Both the position numbers and the translations under genes were made by a program. This document shows positions 48,380 to 58,108 of a stretch of 64,000 nucleotides of DNA, piece by piece. A model generated the notes under the pieces. It had not been told where the DNA came from. It saw nothing but the letters and a program-made list of their open reading frames with translations, and made no database searches. Location: the NCBI RefSeq assembly GCF_006715145.1, contig NZ_VFMR01000001.1:2914001-2978000 (forward strand). Reading direction: 5' to 3'. The stretch comes from Microbacterium sp. SLBN-146 (GTDB lineage Bacteria; Actinomycetota; Actinomycetes; Actinomycetales; Microbacteriaceae). Each line of letters starts with the position of its first letter. Within the stretch, counting starts at the first letter, position 1.

Positions 48380-50778
48380 CAGCCGAGCGCCGTGATCGTC
48401 ATGGTGGCGGTGAAGCGACCCGTGGGGGCGTCCACGGGTACCTCGAGGAGGAGGTCCGCCCCGAGGCTCGTGCTGCCGCGCTCGTGGCCCGACGGCGCGC
48501 GTCCGAGAACGGCGGGGGTCGACAGTCCCGTGCCACCCGTGCGCCCCGAGGCGACGGGCGCGCCGGCCATGGCACCGGCGCCGGGTACGAGCACCTGGGG
48601 CGTCCACCCGAGGAGGTGTCCACCGAGCATCTCGCCGGACCCCGACGTGAACTCGTCGACCGTGCCGGTCACCGACCATGCCGGTGACGTCGAGCGCGTG
48701 TCGGTGACGGTGATGGCGGCGAGCGCGCCTTCCGCCCGCAGGTGGTCTCCCGCGCCCTCGGCCGTTCCGAGGTCGACGGGGCTCTTGTCGTCGACCGTCC
48801 AGACGAGCTCGCCCGGCGCGGACTCACCCGCGACGGTGACGGCCAGCTCGATTCCCTCGCCGGACGCGGGGCGACCGATGCCGAACTGGTCGATCACGAC
48901 GGGTGCGACCTCGGGGGTCTTGACGTTGAAGGCGTATGTCGTCACGAGACCAGAGCCGGTGTCGAATCCCGTGAAGACGGCGAGATCGTTGTTCTGGACG
49001 AACGGCTGCGGCTGACCGTCGGTGCCGACGAACGGAGCGACGTTGGGCACGATCGGCTCGAGACCGCCGGGGTTGTTCTGCGCCCAGTAGTTCGCGGCGA
49101 CCCACGGTGCGGGAGGCACGGGACGGGTCCGTCCGCTCAGCGGGTGGTACGCACCGTAGGTGTTGCCCGTGTTGGACGTCTCCAGCCAGTTGGTCACACC
49201 GTTGTCCGAGACGAAGCGGTTCCACAGGTGGCTGTGCCCGTTGTGCACGAGGTCGACGCCCGCATCTTCGAGGAGCGGCTGGAGGTCGTACAGCAGCTCG
49301 TTCTCGGTCGCGGGGTACTCGTACCGGACGCCGATGAGGTCGCCGGTGGCGTTGCGCTCTTCGATGCGCTGCGGGTCGGCGAACTGCGGCATGACGTTGT
49401 CGCCGAGTCCCTGCGGCCCTTCGTGCAGCATCACGACGCGGTAGCGCGCGTCGGCGAACGCCTCGCTCGCAAGCTCGTCCTGGAGCCACGCGTACTGCTC
49501 GCTCGATGCGTCGATCGCCTCGAAGATGTGCTCGCCGTACCCCTGTGCCATGGGGTCTCCGAGGGATGCCGCAGATTCCTGGTAGCGGCTGGAAGCCGTG
49601 CGGGCCGCGGGGTCGGGCGTCGCTGTCGTGCCGCGCCAGATGCGCGTCGAGTACAGCGACACGAGACGGACGTCGCCGACCGTCGTGGCGTAGTAGGTCT
49701 CGCCGCCGGGGGAGTCGGACGGAAGAGTGAAGATCTCCTCGTAGGTCGTCGTCGAGAAGGAGTTGTCGACGATCCACTTCTCCTTGATCGCCGGATCTCC
49801 CGTCGGGTTCACCTCCGCGGCGCGGACGGCGTAAGCCTGCTCCGCGATATCACGCGGGACGGGGCTGTTGAACGAGGAGCCGAGCGATACGGCACCGTCG
49901 CGCCTGCCCTGCACCTCGTGGTTGCCGACAGCGGGATACAGCGGAGCATGCTGGACGATCTCGCCACCCGCGTACTGCACGCCGCCGGTGGATGCGCGGC
50001 CGCCGTTCCCCTGGAGCGCCGGGAAGAACCCGGAGCCACGCGTGTCGTCGAACCACTCCGAGGCGCGGTCGGGGATGTTGACGAGGTCGCCGGCGAGGAA
50101 GACCGCATCGATCGTGCCGAGTGTCTCCGCCGCCTTCGCGAGGTTCGCCGGGGTGTTCACCATCGCCTGGTGGTCGCTCGTCAGCATGATGTTCATGGCC
50201 GTTCCCGCGGGGACGGCGGGCTGGACGCTGAAGGTTCCGGATCCCGCGATGCCGCCGAAGCCGTCGATGCTCACGACACGGTAGGGCACGCGCGTGCCGG
50301 CTGTCAGACCTGAGACGACGCCCTCGTGCCGCCACACGTCACGGGCGACGATGCCTTCGCTCTGCGCGGGCCGGACAGCGGGATCGATGTTGGACTGGTA
50401 GTCCTCGGCGACGCTGCTGAGCTTGCTCGTGGAGGCGACGAAGAGCGTGACCCCGGGGAACGCCTGTCCGCGTCCCGCGGCGGCGAGCTGCGCTGTCGTG
50501 AGCGCCTCGACACCCGGTCCGACGAGGACAGCGTGACGGGAGCCGGAGAACTCGGTGAACCACACGACGGAGGCGCCGTCGGCGGTCGGCGCCTGCAGAA
50601 GGGGGTCGGTCAGCAGGGCCCGGTCGCCGACGGGGTCGGTGGCCGGCGCCGTGACGGCGGGAGTGGCCGCACCGGCGGCGGGAACCGCGGCGATGCCGAC
50701 GGCACCCGCGAGGGTAGCCGCCGTGGCCGCCGCGATGAGGGCCCGGGAAACCCGGGCGCGGGGGGAGGTGGTCGTCAT
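48379..50778 (-). CDS. Secreted metallophosphoesterase with C-terminal WxL-like domain
   Basis: 799 residues. A signal peptide (about 1-38, ending AAGA) is followed by a fibronectin-like N-terminal domain of the purple-acid-phosphatase type (about 45-185). The calcineurin-like metallophosphoesterase domain spans about 190-600, with TSDHQ, FLAGDLVNIPD (near 228), AVGNHEVQG (near 284), VMLHEG and LVHNGHSHLW (near 512). The last 120 residues are a WxL-like surface domain (ELVWTVDD, AWSVTGTVDEF, LGWTPQV near 723, ending in ATMTITALG). The substrate is unknown. Overlap with the DUF916-like gene indicates a joint surface system. CAGGAT precedes the ATG. Confidence 0.82.
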   Translation of the reverse strand: MTTTSPRARVSRALIAAATAATLAGAVGIAAVPAAGAATPAVTAPATDPVGDRALLTDPLLQAPTADGASVVWFTEFSGSRHAVLVGPGVEALTTAQLAAAGRGQAFPGVTLFVASTSKLSSVAEDYQSNIDPAVRPAQSEGIVARDVWRHEGVVSGLTAGTRVPYRVVSIDGFGGIAGSGTFSVQPAVPAGTAMNIMLTSDHQAMVNTPANLAKAAETLGTIDAVFLAGDLVNIPDRASEWFDDTRGSGFFPALQGNGGRASTGGVQYAGGEIVQHAPLYPAVGNHEVQGRRDGAVSLGSSFNSPVPRDIAEQAYAVRAAEVNPTGDPAIKEKWIVDNSFSTTTYEEIFTLPSDSPGGETYYATTVGDVRLVSLYSTRIWRGTTATPDPAARTASSRYQESAASLGDPMAQGYGEHIFEAIDASSEQYAWLQDELASEAFADARYRVVMLHEGPQGLGDNVMPQFADPQRIEERNATGDLIGVRYEYPATENELLYDLQPLLEDAGVDLVHNGHSHLWNRFVSDNGVTNWLETSNTGNTYGAYHPLSGRTRPVPPAPWVAANYWAQNNPGGLEPIVPNVAPFVGTDGQPQPFVQNNDLAVFTGFDTGSGLVTTYAFNVKTPEVAPVVIDQFGIGRPASGEGIELAVTVAGESAPGELVWTVDDKSPVDLGTAEGAGDHLRAEGALAAITVTDTRSTSPAWSVTGTVDEFTSGSGEMLGGHLLGWTPQVLVPGAGAMAGAPVASGRTGGTGLSTPAVLGRAPSGHERGSTSLGADLLLEVPVDAPTGRFTATMTITALG

Positions 50779-50932
50779 CAGATCCTGTCCTTCGGGGGTG
50801 ACGGAGGTGGTGCTCGATCTCGTCCAGAGTTCCGTCAGGACATGGCAGGCTCACCGCCCGCCCGTGAACGCGGCGGTCCGGCCGTGTGAACGGAACGTGA
50901 CCGAGACGCCTGCCGCGTTCGCCGTCGCCCGC

Positions 50933-50938
50933 GATAAT
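50933..50938 (+). promoter_or_regulatory. -10 element of a leaderless rpe promoter
   Basis: GATAAT ends 6 bases before GTG 50945, with no Shine-Dalgarno sequence. The remaining 166-base gap between rpe and the divergent metallophosphoesterase gene shows no other supported element. Confidence 0.55.
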
Positions 50939-50944
50939 GGACCC

Positions 50945-51631
50945 GTGAACGACAGCGGCATCCGGATCAACCCGAGCATTCTCGCGGCGGACTTCGTCAA
51001 CATGCAGGCGGAGCTCGCGCGCATCGCGACCGCCGATTTCGCACATGTCGACGTCATGGACAACCACTTCGTGCCGAACCTGACGTTCGGGCCGCAGATG
51101 GTCGAGCGCATTCAACAGACGAGCCCCGTACCGCTCGACGTCCACCTCATGATCACCGACCCCGACCGCTGGGCACCCGGGTACGCGGAGCTCGGCGCGG
51201 CATCCGTCACCTTCCACCTCGAAGCGGCCGCGGACCCCCGCGCCCTCGCCCGACGACTCCGCGACATCGGGGCGCGCGCGGGGATCGCGGTCAAGCCCGC
51301 GACTCCCATCGACGGTCTCCTCGATCTCCTCGACGACGTCGATCAGATCCTCGTGATGACGGTCGAGCCCGGATTCGGGGGCCAGTCGTTCATGCCCGAG
51401 ACGATGCCGAAGCTCCGCGCCCTCGCTGACGAGGCCAAACGGCGAGGCTCGCATGTGTGGCTGCAGGTCGACGGGGGAATCGGCGAGTCGACGATCGCCC
51501 TCGCCGCGGATGCCGGAGCCGACACGTTCGTCGCGGGTTCGGCCGTCTTCGGGGCCGCGGATCCCGATCTCGCCATCGCGGGCCTGCGCGCCGCCGCAGC
51601 GCAGCATGCGCACGACCACGGAGCGAAGTGA
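50945..51631 (+). CDS. rpe: Ribulose-phosphate 3-epimerase
   Basis: 228-residue TIM barrel of the pentose phosphate pathway that interconverts ribulose 5-phosphate and xylulose 5-phosphate. RINPSILAADFVNMQAEL, VDVMDNHFVPNLTFGP with catalytic aspartate, MTVEPGFGGQSFMPET and QVDGGIGESTIALAADAGAD are all intact. GTG 50945 is supported by the leaderless -10 spacing. The next gene starts two bases after the stop. Confidence 0.96.
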   Translation: MNDSGIRINPSILAADFVNMQAELARIATADFAHVDVMDNHFVPNLTFGPQMVERIQQTSPVPLDVHLMITDPDRWAPGYAELGAASVTFHLEAAADPRALARRLRDIGARAGIAVKPATPIDGLLDLLDDVDQILVMTVEPGFGGQSFMPETMPKLRALADEAKRRGSHVWLQVDGGIGESTIALAADAGADTFVAGSAVFGAADPDLAIAGLRAAAAQHAHDHGAK

Positions 51632-51632
51632 G

Positions 51633-52136
51633 ATGTCGGACGATCCGCGGCCGCGTCCGCTCCATCGCTTCCTGAGCGCCTACAGCGGAGAGCACGGGGT
51701 CTACGGTCTCGTGCTCGTGACGGCTCTCATCGCCGTCGCGTGGGATCAGGACAGCGACGCCGACGTGATCATCTTCGTCACGGGCACAGTCGTGGCCTTC
51801 TGGCTCGCACACATCTACGCCGCTGTCGTCGCGAGCCGGGCGACCCGGCCCGCACCGACGCTGAGGCAGTCGATCCGGAACGGTGCGCGGCATTCCTCGG
51901 GCATGCTCTTCGCGACCCTCGTGCCCGCCGCACTCCTCTCGCTCGGCACGTTCGACGTCCTCGACGAGTACACCGCGTACTATCTGGCACTCTCGTCAGG
52001 AGTCGTCCTGCTCGCGCTCATCGGATGGGCCAATGCCGCACGGAACGGCAGCACGTGGCCGTGGCGGGTTCTCGGAGCCGTCGTCACCACGATGCTCGGG
52101 CTGCTCGTCATCCTTCTCAGCATCCTCGCCCACTGA
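51633..52136 (+). CDS. Four-helix integral membrane protein between rpe and hisE
   Basis: 167 residues with four predicted membrane helices ([51 protein letters not shown]; then the C-terminal pair around [18 protein letters not shown] and [17 protein letters not shown]). I recognise it only as a conserved membrane protein; no catalytic motif is visible. It is coupled to rpe by position (ATG two bases past its stop) and may simply ride along with the rpe-hisE transcript. Confidence 0.8.
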   Translation: MSDDPRPRPLHRFLSAYSGEHGVYGLVLVTALIAVAWDQDSDADVIIFVTGTVVAFWLAHIYAAVVASRATRPAPTLRQSIRNGARHSSGMLFATLVPAALLSLGTFDVLDEYTAYYLALSSGVVLLALIGWANAARNGSTWPWRVLGAVVTTMLGLLVILLSILAH

Positions 52137-52164
52137 GGCGCGCTCACCACCTCCCGATCCCCGG

Positions 52165-52170
52165 TACCCT
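52165..52170 (+). promoter_or_regulatory. Possible -10 of a leaderless hisE promoter
   Basis: TACCCT ends 6 bases before GTG 52177 (3 bases before ATG 52174). The spacing supports GTG 52177 as the hisE start. Confidence 0.35.
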
Positions 52171-52176
52171 GGCATG

Positions 52177-52440
52177 GTGAAGACGTTCGACGCGCTGTTC
52201 GCCGAGCTCGCGGCGAAAGCTGCCGAGCGCCCCGAGGGATCCGGAACCGTCGCGCAGCTCGACGCGGGTGTCCACGCGATCGGCAAGAAGATCGTCGAAG
52301 AGGCCGCCGAAGTGTGGATGGCCGCCGAGTACGAGTCCGACGACGCCGCCGCGGAAGAGATCTCCCAGCTCCTGTACCACCTCCAGGTGCTGATGCTCGC
52401 AAAGGGTCTGACCCTCGACGACGTCTACCGACATCTCTGA
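52177..52440 (+). CDS. hisE: Phosphoribosyl-ATP pyrophosphatase
   Basis: 87-residue all-alpha MazG-like protein, second step of histidine synthesis. [40 protein letters not shown] (metal-binding glutamates) and [20 protein letters not shown] are typical. I prefer GTG 52177 (VKTFD) over ATG 52174 by family alignment and leaderless spacing. hisG follows after 45 bases. Confidence 0.93.
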   Translation: MKTFDALFAELAAKAAERPEGSGTVAQLDAGVHAIGKKIVEEAAEVWMAAEYESDDAAAEEISQLLYHLQVLMLAKGLTLDDVYRHL

Positions 52441-52485
52441 GCGCTGCCCCCGCCGCTCACCCCTCGACTCCGAAAGTCCCGCCCC

Positions 52486-53328
52486 ATGCTGCGAATCGCC
52501 GTGCCGAACAAGGGTTCCCTCGCGGAAACCGCGACTGAGATGTTGCAGGAAGCCGGCTACACCGGTCGCCGGGATCCGAAGGATCTCCATGTCCTCGATC
52601 CCGTCAACGATGTCGAGTTCTTCTACCTTCGGCCGAAGGACATCGCGACCTACGTCGGCTCGGGCGCTCTCGATGTCGGCATCACGGGGCGGGACCTCCT
52701 CCTCGACGCCCGCATGCCCGGCGCACGCGAGATCGAAGCGCTCGGCTTCGGCGACTCGACCTTCCGCTTCGCAGGTCCCCCCGGGCGCTTCTCCTCGTTG
52801 GAGGACCTCGAAGGTCAGCGCGTCGCGACGTCGTATCCGGGTCTCGTCGACGGTTTCCTCGATGAACGCGGTATCGCGGTCGACCTCGTACCGCTCGACG
52901 GCGCCGTCGAGTCCGCCGTGCGTCTCGGGGTCGCCGACGCCGTCGCCGACGTCGTCTCGACGGGCACGACGCTCCGCCAGGCCGGGCTGGAGATCTTCGG
53001 ACCCGTGATCCTCGAGTCGGAAGGCGTCCTGATCGGCGCACCGAACGAGGCCGAGGGCACCCAGACGCTCCTGCGGCGCCTGCGCGGAGTGATGGTCGCG
53101 CGGCGCTACGTCCTCGTCGACTACGACCTCCCGGCATCCCTCATCGACCAGGCCGTCGCGCTCGCGCCCGGCATCGAGTCACCGACCATTTCGCCGCTGC
53201 GCGACCCCGAGTGGGTCGCCGTGCGCGTCATGGTGGCGCGCAAGAACGTGAATCAGGTGATGGATTCGCTCTACGGCATCGGCGCGCGCGCGATCCTCGT
53301 GACCGCGATCCACAACGCGAGGCTCTGA
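52486..53328 (+). CDS. hisG: ATP phosphoribosyltransferase (long form)
   Basis: 280 residues, the long HisG with its own C-terminal ACT-like regulatory domain (about residues 210-280, [20 protein letters not shown]), so feedback by histidine is expected and no hisZ is needed. [20 protein letters not shown] and the PRPP loop [18 protein letters not shown] are clear. First step of the pathway. The TGA shares a base with the hisF ATG. Confidence 0.96.
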   Translation: MLRIAVPNKGSLAETATEMLQEAGYTGRRDPKDLHVLDPVNDVEFFYLRPKDIATYVGSGALDVGITGRDLLLDARMPGAREIEALGFGDSTFRFAGPPGRFSSLEDLEGQRVATSYPGLVDGFLDERGIAVDLVPLDGAVESAVRLGVADAVADVVSTGTTLRQAGLEIFGPVILESEGVLIGAPNEAEGTQTLLRRLRGVMVARRYVLVDYDLPASLIDQAVALAPGIESPTISPLRDPEWVAVRVMVARKNVNQVMDSLYGIGARAILVTAIHNARL

Positions 53329-54098
53329 TGAGCCTCGTCTGCCGCGTCATCCCGTGCCTCGATGTCGCCGGAGGACGGGTCGTCAAAGGCGTCAATTTCA
53401 TGAACCTGCGCGACATGGGCGACCCCGTCGAACTCGCACGCGAGTACTTCCGCCAAGGTGCCGACGAACTCACGTTCCTCGATGTCACGGCGACGGTCGA
53501 CGACCGCTCGACGACGTACGACGTCGTCCGGCGTACGGCCGAAGAGGTCTTCATCCCCCTCACGGTGGGCGGGGGAGTGCGCACGACCGACGATGTCGCA
53601 CGTCTCCTGGCCGTGGGCGCCGACAAGATCGGCGTCAACTCCGCCGCGATCGCCCGCCCCGCCCTGCTCGATGAGATCGCGGACCGCTTCGGCGCTCAGG
53701 TCCTCGTGCTCTCGCTCGACGTCACGAGGGCCGAGACCACTCCCTCGGGCTTCGTCGTGACGACACACGGCGGACGCACGGCGACGACACTGGATGCGCT
53801 CGCGTGGGCGCGTGAGGCGATCGAGCGCGGCGCGGGCGAACTCCTCGTCAACTCGATCGATGCCGACGGTACGAAGGCCGGCTTCGACCTCGAACTCGTG
53901 CGGCTCATGCGTGAGATCTCGAGCGTCCCCGTCATCGCCTCGGGCGGAGCGGGACGCGCGGAGGATTTCGCGCCGGCGATCGAGGCGGGAGCGGACGCCG
54001 TGCTCGCGGCTTCCGTCTTCCACTCGGGACAGCTGACGATCGGCGATGTCAAGGCCGCCATGGTACGAGACGGCATCGCCGTCCGGGAGACATCATGA
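53328..54098 (+). CDS. hisF: Imidazole glycerol phosphate synthase cyclase subunit
   Basis: 256-residue TIM barrel with catalytic aspartates in [17 protein letters not shown] and [15 protein letters not shown]. It forms the imidazole ring with ammonia from HisH, which is not encoded here. Overlaps hisG by one base and hisI by four. Confidence 0.96.
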   Translation: MSLVCRVIPCLDVAGGRVVKGVNFMNLRDMGDPVELAREYFRQGADELTFLDVTATVDDRSTTYDVVRRTAEEVFIPLTVGGGVRTTDDVARLLAVGADKIGVNSAAIARPALLDEIADRFGAQVLVLSLDVTRAETTPSGFVVTTHGGRTATTLDALAWAREAIERGAGELLVNSIDADGTKAGFDLELVRLMREISSVPVIASGGAGRAEDFAPAIEAGADAVLAASVFHSGQLTIGDVKAAMVRDGIAVRETS

Positions 54099-54460
54099 CC
54101 GAGTCCCTTCAAGAACGCATCGATCGCGTCGCCTTCAACGGCGACGGACTCGTCGCCGCGATCATCCAGCAGTGGGACACGCGCGAGGTGCTCATGCTCG
54201 GATGGATGGATGCCGAGGCGCTGCGGCGCTCCCTCACGGAGGGCCGTGTGACCTTCTGGTCCCGCTCGCGGCAGGAGTACTGGCGCAAGGGCGACACCTC
54301 CGGCCACATCCAGCTCGTCAAGGGTGCACGTCTGGACTGCGACGGAGACGCCGTGCTCTTCGACGTGGAACAGGTGGGGGCGGCATGCCACACGGGCACG
54401 CGGACCTGCTTCGACAGCGACGACCTCGCGCCCGCGACGAGCGTCGAAGGCGCGCTGTGA
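54095..54460 (+). CDS. hisI: Phosphoribosyl-AMP cyclohydrolase
   Basis: 121 residues, third step of histidine synthesis. [39 protein letters not shown] and the zinc and metal ligands in [12 protein letters not shown] are complete. It overlaps hisF and the following membrane-protein gene by four bases each. In related genomes trpE usually lies next; it is absent here. Confidence 0.96.
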   Translation: MTESLQERIDRVAFNGDGLVAAIIQQWDTREVLMLGWMDAEALRRSLTEGRVTFWSRSRQEYWRKGDTSGHIQLVKGARLDCDGDAVLFDVEQVGAACHTGTRTCFDSDDLAPATSVEGAL

Positions 54461-55050
54461 TCCGACGCGCGCGGCTGCTCGCGATCCTCGCGATCCTCGC
54501 GACGGGAGCGATCGGCACGATCTCCTCGACCCAGACATGGCTCACGGTGTCGCTGGGCGACGGACCGCACGACGCCCTCGCGGTACCGGGCGCCTCGGCG
54601 ATCCCCGTACTGGCTCCGCTGAGTCTCGCCGTGCTGGCCCTCGGGGGAGCGCTCACGATCGTCGGACGCGTTCTGCGTTACGTCTTCGGGGTGCTCACGC
54701 TCCTCATCGCGGGAGTGCTCACGGTTCTCACGGGTGCCGTGGTCTTCACGCCCCAGCCGTCCCACGTCGCGAGCGTCGTCACCGAGGCAACGGGCATCAC
54801 GGGTCGGGACGCGGTTGCCGAGCTCGTCTCGGCCCTCCACTCGACGCCGTGGCCCGCCGTGACACTCGTCGCCTGGATCGTGCTCGCCGCCGCGGGCATC
54901 CTCACCCTCGCCACGGGACACCACTGGCGCTCAAGCGGTCGACGCTACTCGACCGACGAGACCGGCGGGTCGGATCGCGCGACATCACGACCGCACGACG
55001 CGATCGACGACTGGGACGACCTCTCCCGTGGCCAGGATCCGACCGCCTGA
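54457..55050 (+). CDS. Trp operon-associated membrane protein (Trp_oprn_chp family)
   Basis: 197 residues with four predicted membrane helices (LLAILAILATGAIGTI; AIPVLAPLSLAVLALGGAL; FGVLTLLIAGVLTVLTGAVV; TLVAWIVLAAAGILTLA) and an acidic cytoplasmic tail. TWLTVSLGDGP in the first loop fits the actinobacterial family always found beside trp genes. Role unproven; transport or regulation linked to tryptophan is only a guess. GTG 54457 overlaps the hisI stop. Confidence 0.85.
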   Translation: MIRRARLLAILAILATGAIGTISSTQTWLTVSLGDGPHDALAVPGASAIPVLAPLSLAVLALGGALTIVGRVLRYVFGVLTLLIAGVLTVLTGAVVFTPQPSHVASVVTEATGITGRDAVAELVSALHSTPWPAVTLVAWIVLAAAGILTLATGHHWRSSGRRYSTDETGGSDRATSRPHDAIDDWDDLSRGQDPTA

Positions 55051-55054
55051 CCGC

Positions 55055-55060
55055 TAGACT
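55055..55060 (+). promoter_or_regulatory. -10 element before the HGxxPAAW gene
   Basis: TAGACT lies 32 bases before ATG 55093. The message would begin near 55067 and keep the strong GGAGGAG ribosome site. It could drive the trpCBA genes independently of the his block. Confidence 0.5.
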
Positions 55061-55092
55061 CGGACCGTACCGCGTTTCTACGGAGGAGACCC

Positions 55093-55323
55093 ATGAGCAA
55101 CCAGATCGGCGACCCCGGCCACGGACACTCACCGGCCGCCTGGACTGCCGTCGTCATCATGCTGGTCGCCGTCGCGCTCGGCACGATCTTCTACTGGTTC
55201 GATCTGCCGATCCTGGTCTGGGCATCGGCAGGGCTCCTCGTCGTCGGCCTCATCGTCGGCTGGGCCATGGCCAAGGCGGGCTACGGCGTGAACGGCCCGA
55301 AGTACTCTTCGAAAGCTCACTGA
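55093..55323 (+). CDS. HGxxPAAW-family small membrane protein
   Basis: 76 residues. The signature HGHSPAAW lies at residues 10-17, followed by two membrane helices (TAVVIMLVAVALGTIFYW and ILVWASAGLLVVGLIVGWAM). This small family occurs in actinobacterial trp operons between the Trp_oprn_chp protein and trpC; its role is unknown. GGAGGAGACCC precedes the ATG. trpC starts two bases past its stop. Confidence 0.88.
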   Translation: MSNQIGDPGHGHSPAAWTAVVIMLVAVALGTIFYWFDLPILVWASAGLLVVGLIVGWAMAKAGYGVNGPKYSSKAH

Positions 55324-55324
55324 C

Positions 55325-56101
55325 GTGCTCGCCGACCTCACGGCCGGCGCGGTTCACGACGCGGAGGCCCGCTCCGCGCGACGCCCCCTCGAGGTCGTCG
55401 AACGCGATGCGCTGGCTCAGCCTCCTGCCCGAGACGCTCTGGCCGCTCTGGCTCCCTCGGAGCGCGTCAAGATCATCGCCGAAGTGAAGCGCGCGAGTCC
55501 GTCGCGCGGTGACCTCGCCGACATCCCCGACCCGGCGCTGCAAGCCCGGCTCTACGAGCAGGGCGGCGCATCGGCGATCTCGGTCCTCACGGAAGGCCGC
55601 CGATTCAAGGGCAGCCTGTCCGACCTCGAAGCCGTCAAGGCCGCCGTCAGCGTTCCCGTCCTCCGCAAGGACTTCATCGCCACCGAGTACCAGGTGCTCG
55701 AAGCGCGCGCGTCGGGTGCCGACCTGGTCCTCCTCATCGTGGCAGCACTGGCGCAGCCGGTGCTCGCTCGCCTGCACGCCCTCATCCTCGAGCTCGGCAT
55801 GACCCCTCTCGTCGAAACGCACAGCGCCGAAGAAGTCGACACCGCCGCTGATCTGGGCGCGACGCTCATCGGTGTCAACGCACGGGACCTTTCGACGTTC
55901 ACCCTGGACCGCGACCTCTTCGGTCGTCTGTCCTCCCGTATCCCCGCCGGTGCCGTCAAGATCGCCGAGTCGGCCGTCCTGACGCCGGCAGACGTCGCGC
56001 ACTACCGTGCCGCGGGTGCCGACGTCGTCCTCGTAGGAGAAGCCCTCGTGACCAACGACCCGATTTCCACTCTCGCCTCCTTCCTGGGGGCCGGCTCATG
56101 A
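55325..56101 (+). CDS. trpC: Indole-3-glycerol phosphate synthase
   Basis: 258-residue TIM barrel, monofunctional (no TrpF fusion). [19 protein letters not shown] holds the catalytic lysine, and [33 protein letters not shown] and [20 protein letters not shown] follow. It makes indole-glycerol phosphate for TrpA. GTG start; stop overlaps trpB by four bases. Confidence 0.96.
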   Translation: MLADLTAGAVHDAEARSARRPLEVVERDALAQPPARDALAALAPSERVKIIAEVKRASPSRGDLADIPDPALQARLYEQGGASAISVLTEGRRFKGSLSDLEAVKAAVSVPVLRKDFIATEYQVLEARASGADLVLLIVAALAQPVLARLHALILELGMTPLVETHSAEEVDTAADLGATLIGVNARDLSTFTLDRDLFGRLSSRIPAGAVKIAESAVLTPADVAHYRAAGADVVLVGEALVTNDPISTLASFLGAGS

Positions 56102-57306
56102 GCCTGCGCGAAGCGGCCGGTCCGTTCTTCGGCGACTTCGGCGGCCGGTACATGCCGGAATCCCTCATCGCCGCGATCGACGAGCTCACCGCCGAATACG
56201 AGGCCGCGAAGGCCGATCCCGCCTTCGCGGCGGAGTTCGCCCGCTTGCTGCACAGCTACGCCGGGCGGCCCTCGCCGATCACGGAAGTGCCTCGTTTCGC
56301 CGAGCACGCCGGCGGTGCGCGCATCTTCCTCAAGCGCGAAGACCTCAATCACACGGGTTCGCACAAGATCAACAACGTCCTCGGGCAGGCCCTCCTCACG
56401 CAGCGGCTGGGAAAGAGCCGCGTCATCGCGGAGACCGGTGCAGGCCAGCACGGGGTAGCGACGGCGACGGCCGCCGCGCTCTTCGGGTTCGACTGCACGA
56501 TCTACATGGGCGAAGTGGACACGAAGCGCCAGGCGCTCAACGTCGCGCGGATGCGTCTGCTCGGCGCCGAGGTGATCCCCGTGACGACCGGCTCCCGCAC
56601 GCTGAAGGACGCGATCAACGACGCGTACCGCGACTGGGTCGCCTCGGTCGAGACGACCAACTACATCTTCGGCACGGCAGCGGGCCCGCACCCCTTCCCG
56701 GCGATGGTCCGGGACTTCCAGAAGGTCATCTCCGAAGAGGCCCGTCAGCAGCTCCTCGACGAGATCGGACGCCTCCCCGACGCCGTCCTCGCGTGCGTCG
56801 GCGGCGGATCCAACGCCATCGGCATGTTCGACGCGTTCCTCGACGATGCCGATGTGCGTCTTTACGGCGTCGAGGCCGCGGGCGACGGCGTCGATACGCC
56901 GCGGCATGCGGCATCCATCGGGCGCGGACGCCCCGGCATCCTGCACGGCTCCAAGACCTATGTCCTCCAGGACGAAGACGGTCAGACGATCGAGTCGCAC
57001 TCCATCTCGGCGGGCCTCGACTACCCGGGCGTCGGACCGGAGCACGCGTGGCTCGCGTCGATCGGCCGTGCGGAGTACATTCCCGCGACCGATGACGAGG
57101 CGATGCAGGCGCTGCGCCTCCTGTCCGAGACCGAGGGGATCATCCCTGCCATCGAAACCGCCCACGCCCTCGCCGGCGCGCTGCGGATCGGCCGCGAACT
57201 CGGCCCCGACGCGGTGCTCGCGGTTTCGCTCTCCGGTCGCGGCGACAAGGACATGGACACCGCCGCACGCTACTTCGGCCTCTACGACGACGGAGCGCAG
57301 TCGTGA
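56098..57306 (+). CDS. trpB: Tryptophan synthase beta chain
   Basis: 402-residue PLP enzyme. [18 protein letters not shown] at the start, the PLP lysine in [38 protein letters not shown] and [14 protein letters not shown] are all intact. It condenses indole with serine. Overlaps trpC and trpA by four bases each. Confidence 0.98.
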   Translation: MSLREAAGPFFGDFGGRYMPESLIAAIDELTAEYEAAKADPAFAAEFARLLHSYAGRPSPITEVPRFAEHAGGARIFLKREDLNHTGSHKINNVLGQALLTQRLGKSRVIAETGAGQHGVATATAAALFGFDCTIYMGEVDTKRQALNVARMRLLGAEVIPVTTGSRTLKDAINDAYRDWVASVETTNYIFGTAAGPHPFPAMVRDFQKVISEEARQQLLDEIGRLPDAVLACVGGGSNAIGMFDAFLDDADVRLYGVEAAGDGVDTPRHAASIGRGRPGILHGSKTYVLQDEDGQTIESHSISAGLDYPGVGPEHAWLASIGRAEYIPATDDEAMQALRLLSETEGIIPAIETAHALAGALRIGRELGPDAVLAVSLSGRGDKDMDTAARYFGLYDDGAQS

Positions 57307-58082
57307 GCCGGGTTGCGGATGCCATCGCGAGCGCGCGCGCGGAAGGTCGCGGCGCCTTCGTCGGATACCTCCCGCTCGGCTACCCCGATCTGCAGACGAG
57401 CATCGATGCCGCCGTCGCCCTCGCCGAGAACGGCGCCGACGTCCTCGAACTGGGCCCGCCCTACTCCGACCCCGTGATGGACGGAACCGTCATCCAGGAA
57501 GCCACCCAGGCGGCCCTCGCCGGCGGCTTCCGGTTGCGCGACACCTTCACGGCGGTCCGCGAGATCACCTCTCGCGTCGATGTCCCCGTCCTCGTCATGA
57601 CCTACTGGAACCCCGTCATGCAGTACGGCGTCGATCGGTACGCCGACGACCTCCTCGCTGCGGGCGGCGCGGGCCTCATCACGCCGGACATCACTCCTGA
57701 CGAGGCCTCCGACTGGATCGCGGCGAGCGAGCGCACGGGACTGGATCGCATCTTCCTCGCAGCTCCGACGTCGACCGACGAGCGCCTGGATCTCATCGTC
57801 CGCCACTCGACCGGCTTCGTCTACACCGTCTCGACGATGGGCATCACGGGGGAGAGGGCCGAGCTGGATGCCGCCGCCCGCACCCTCGTCGCGCGACTGC
57901 GCGACCACGGCGTCGACAACGCGTGCGTCGGCATCGGGATCTCGACCGCCGACCAGGTCGCGGGCGTCCTGGAGTACGCCGACGGCGCGATCGTCGGCAC
58001 CGCCCTCGTCCGGGCACTGCGCGACGGCGGCATCGACGCCCTCGCGGCAGAGGTCCGCTCGCTGACCGCCGGCGCGGCCTGA
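57303..58082 (+). CDS. trpA: Tryptophan synthase alpha chain
   Basis: 259 residues. The catalytic glutamate and aspartate lie in [14 protein letters not shown], and [14 protein letters not shown] and [13 protein letters not shown] are typical. It splits indole-glycerol phosphate and passes indole through the tunnel to TrpB. GTG start overlapping the trpB stop. Confidence 0.97.
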   Translation: MSRVADAIASARAEGRGAFVGYLPLGYPDLQTSIDAAVALAENGADVLELGPPYSDPVMDGTVIQEATQAALAGGFRLRDTFTAVREITSRVDVPVLVMTYWNPVMQYGVDRYADDLLAAGGAGLITPDITPDEASDWIAASERTGLDRIFLAAPTSTDERLDLIVRHSTGFVYTVSTMGITGERAELDAAARTLVARLRDHGVDNACVGIGISTADQVAGVLEYADGAIVGTALVRALRDGGIDALAAEVRSLTAGAA

Positions 58083-58095
58083 GCCCGCGCGCAAC

Positions 58096-58101
58096 TAGGA
58101 T
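58096..58101 (+). promoter_or_regulatory. -10 element of a leaderless lgt promoter
   Basis: TAGGAT ends 7 bases before ATG 58109 and there is no Shine-Dalgarno sequence. Transcription would start at about the first base of the start codon. Confidence 0.55.
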
Positions 58102-58108
58102 TCTCGTC

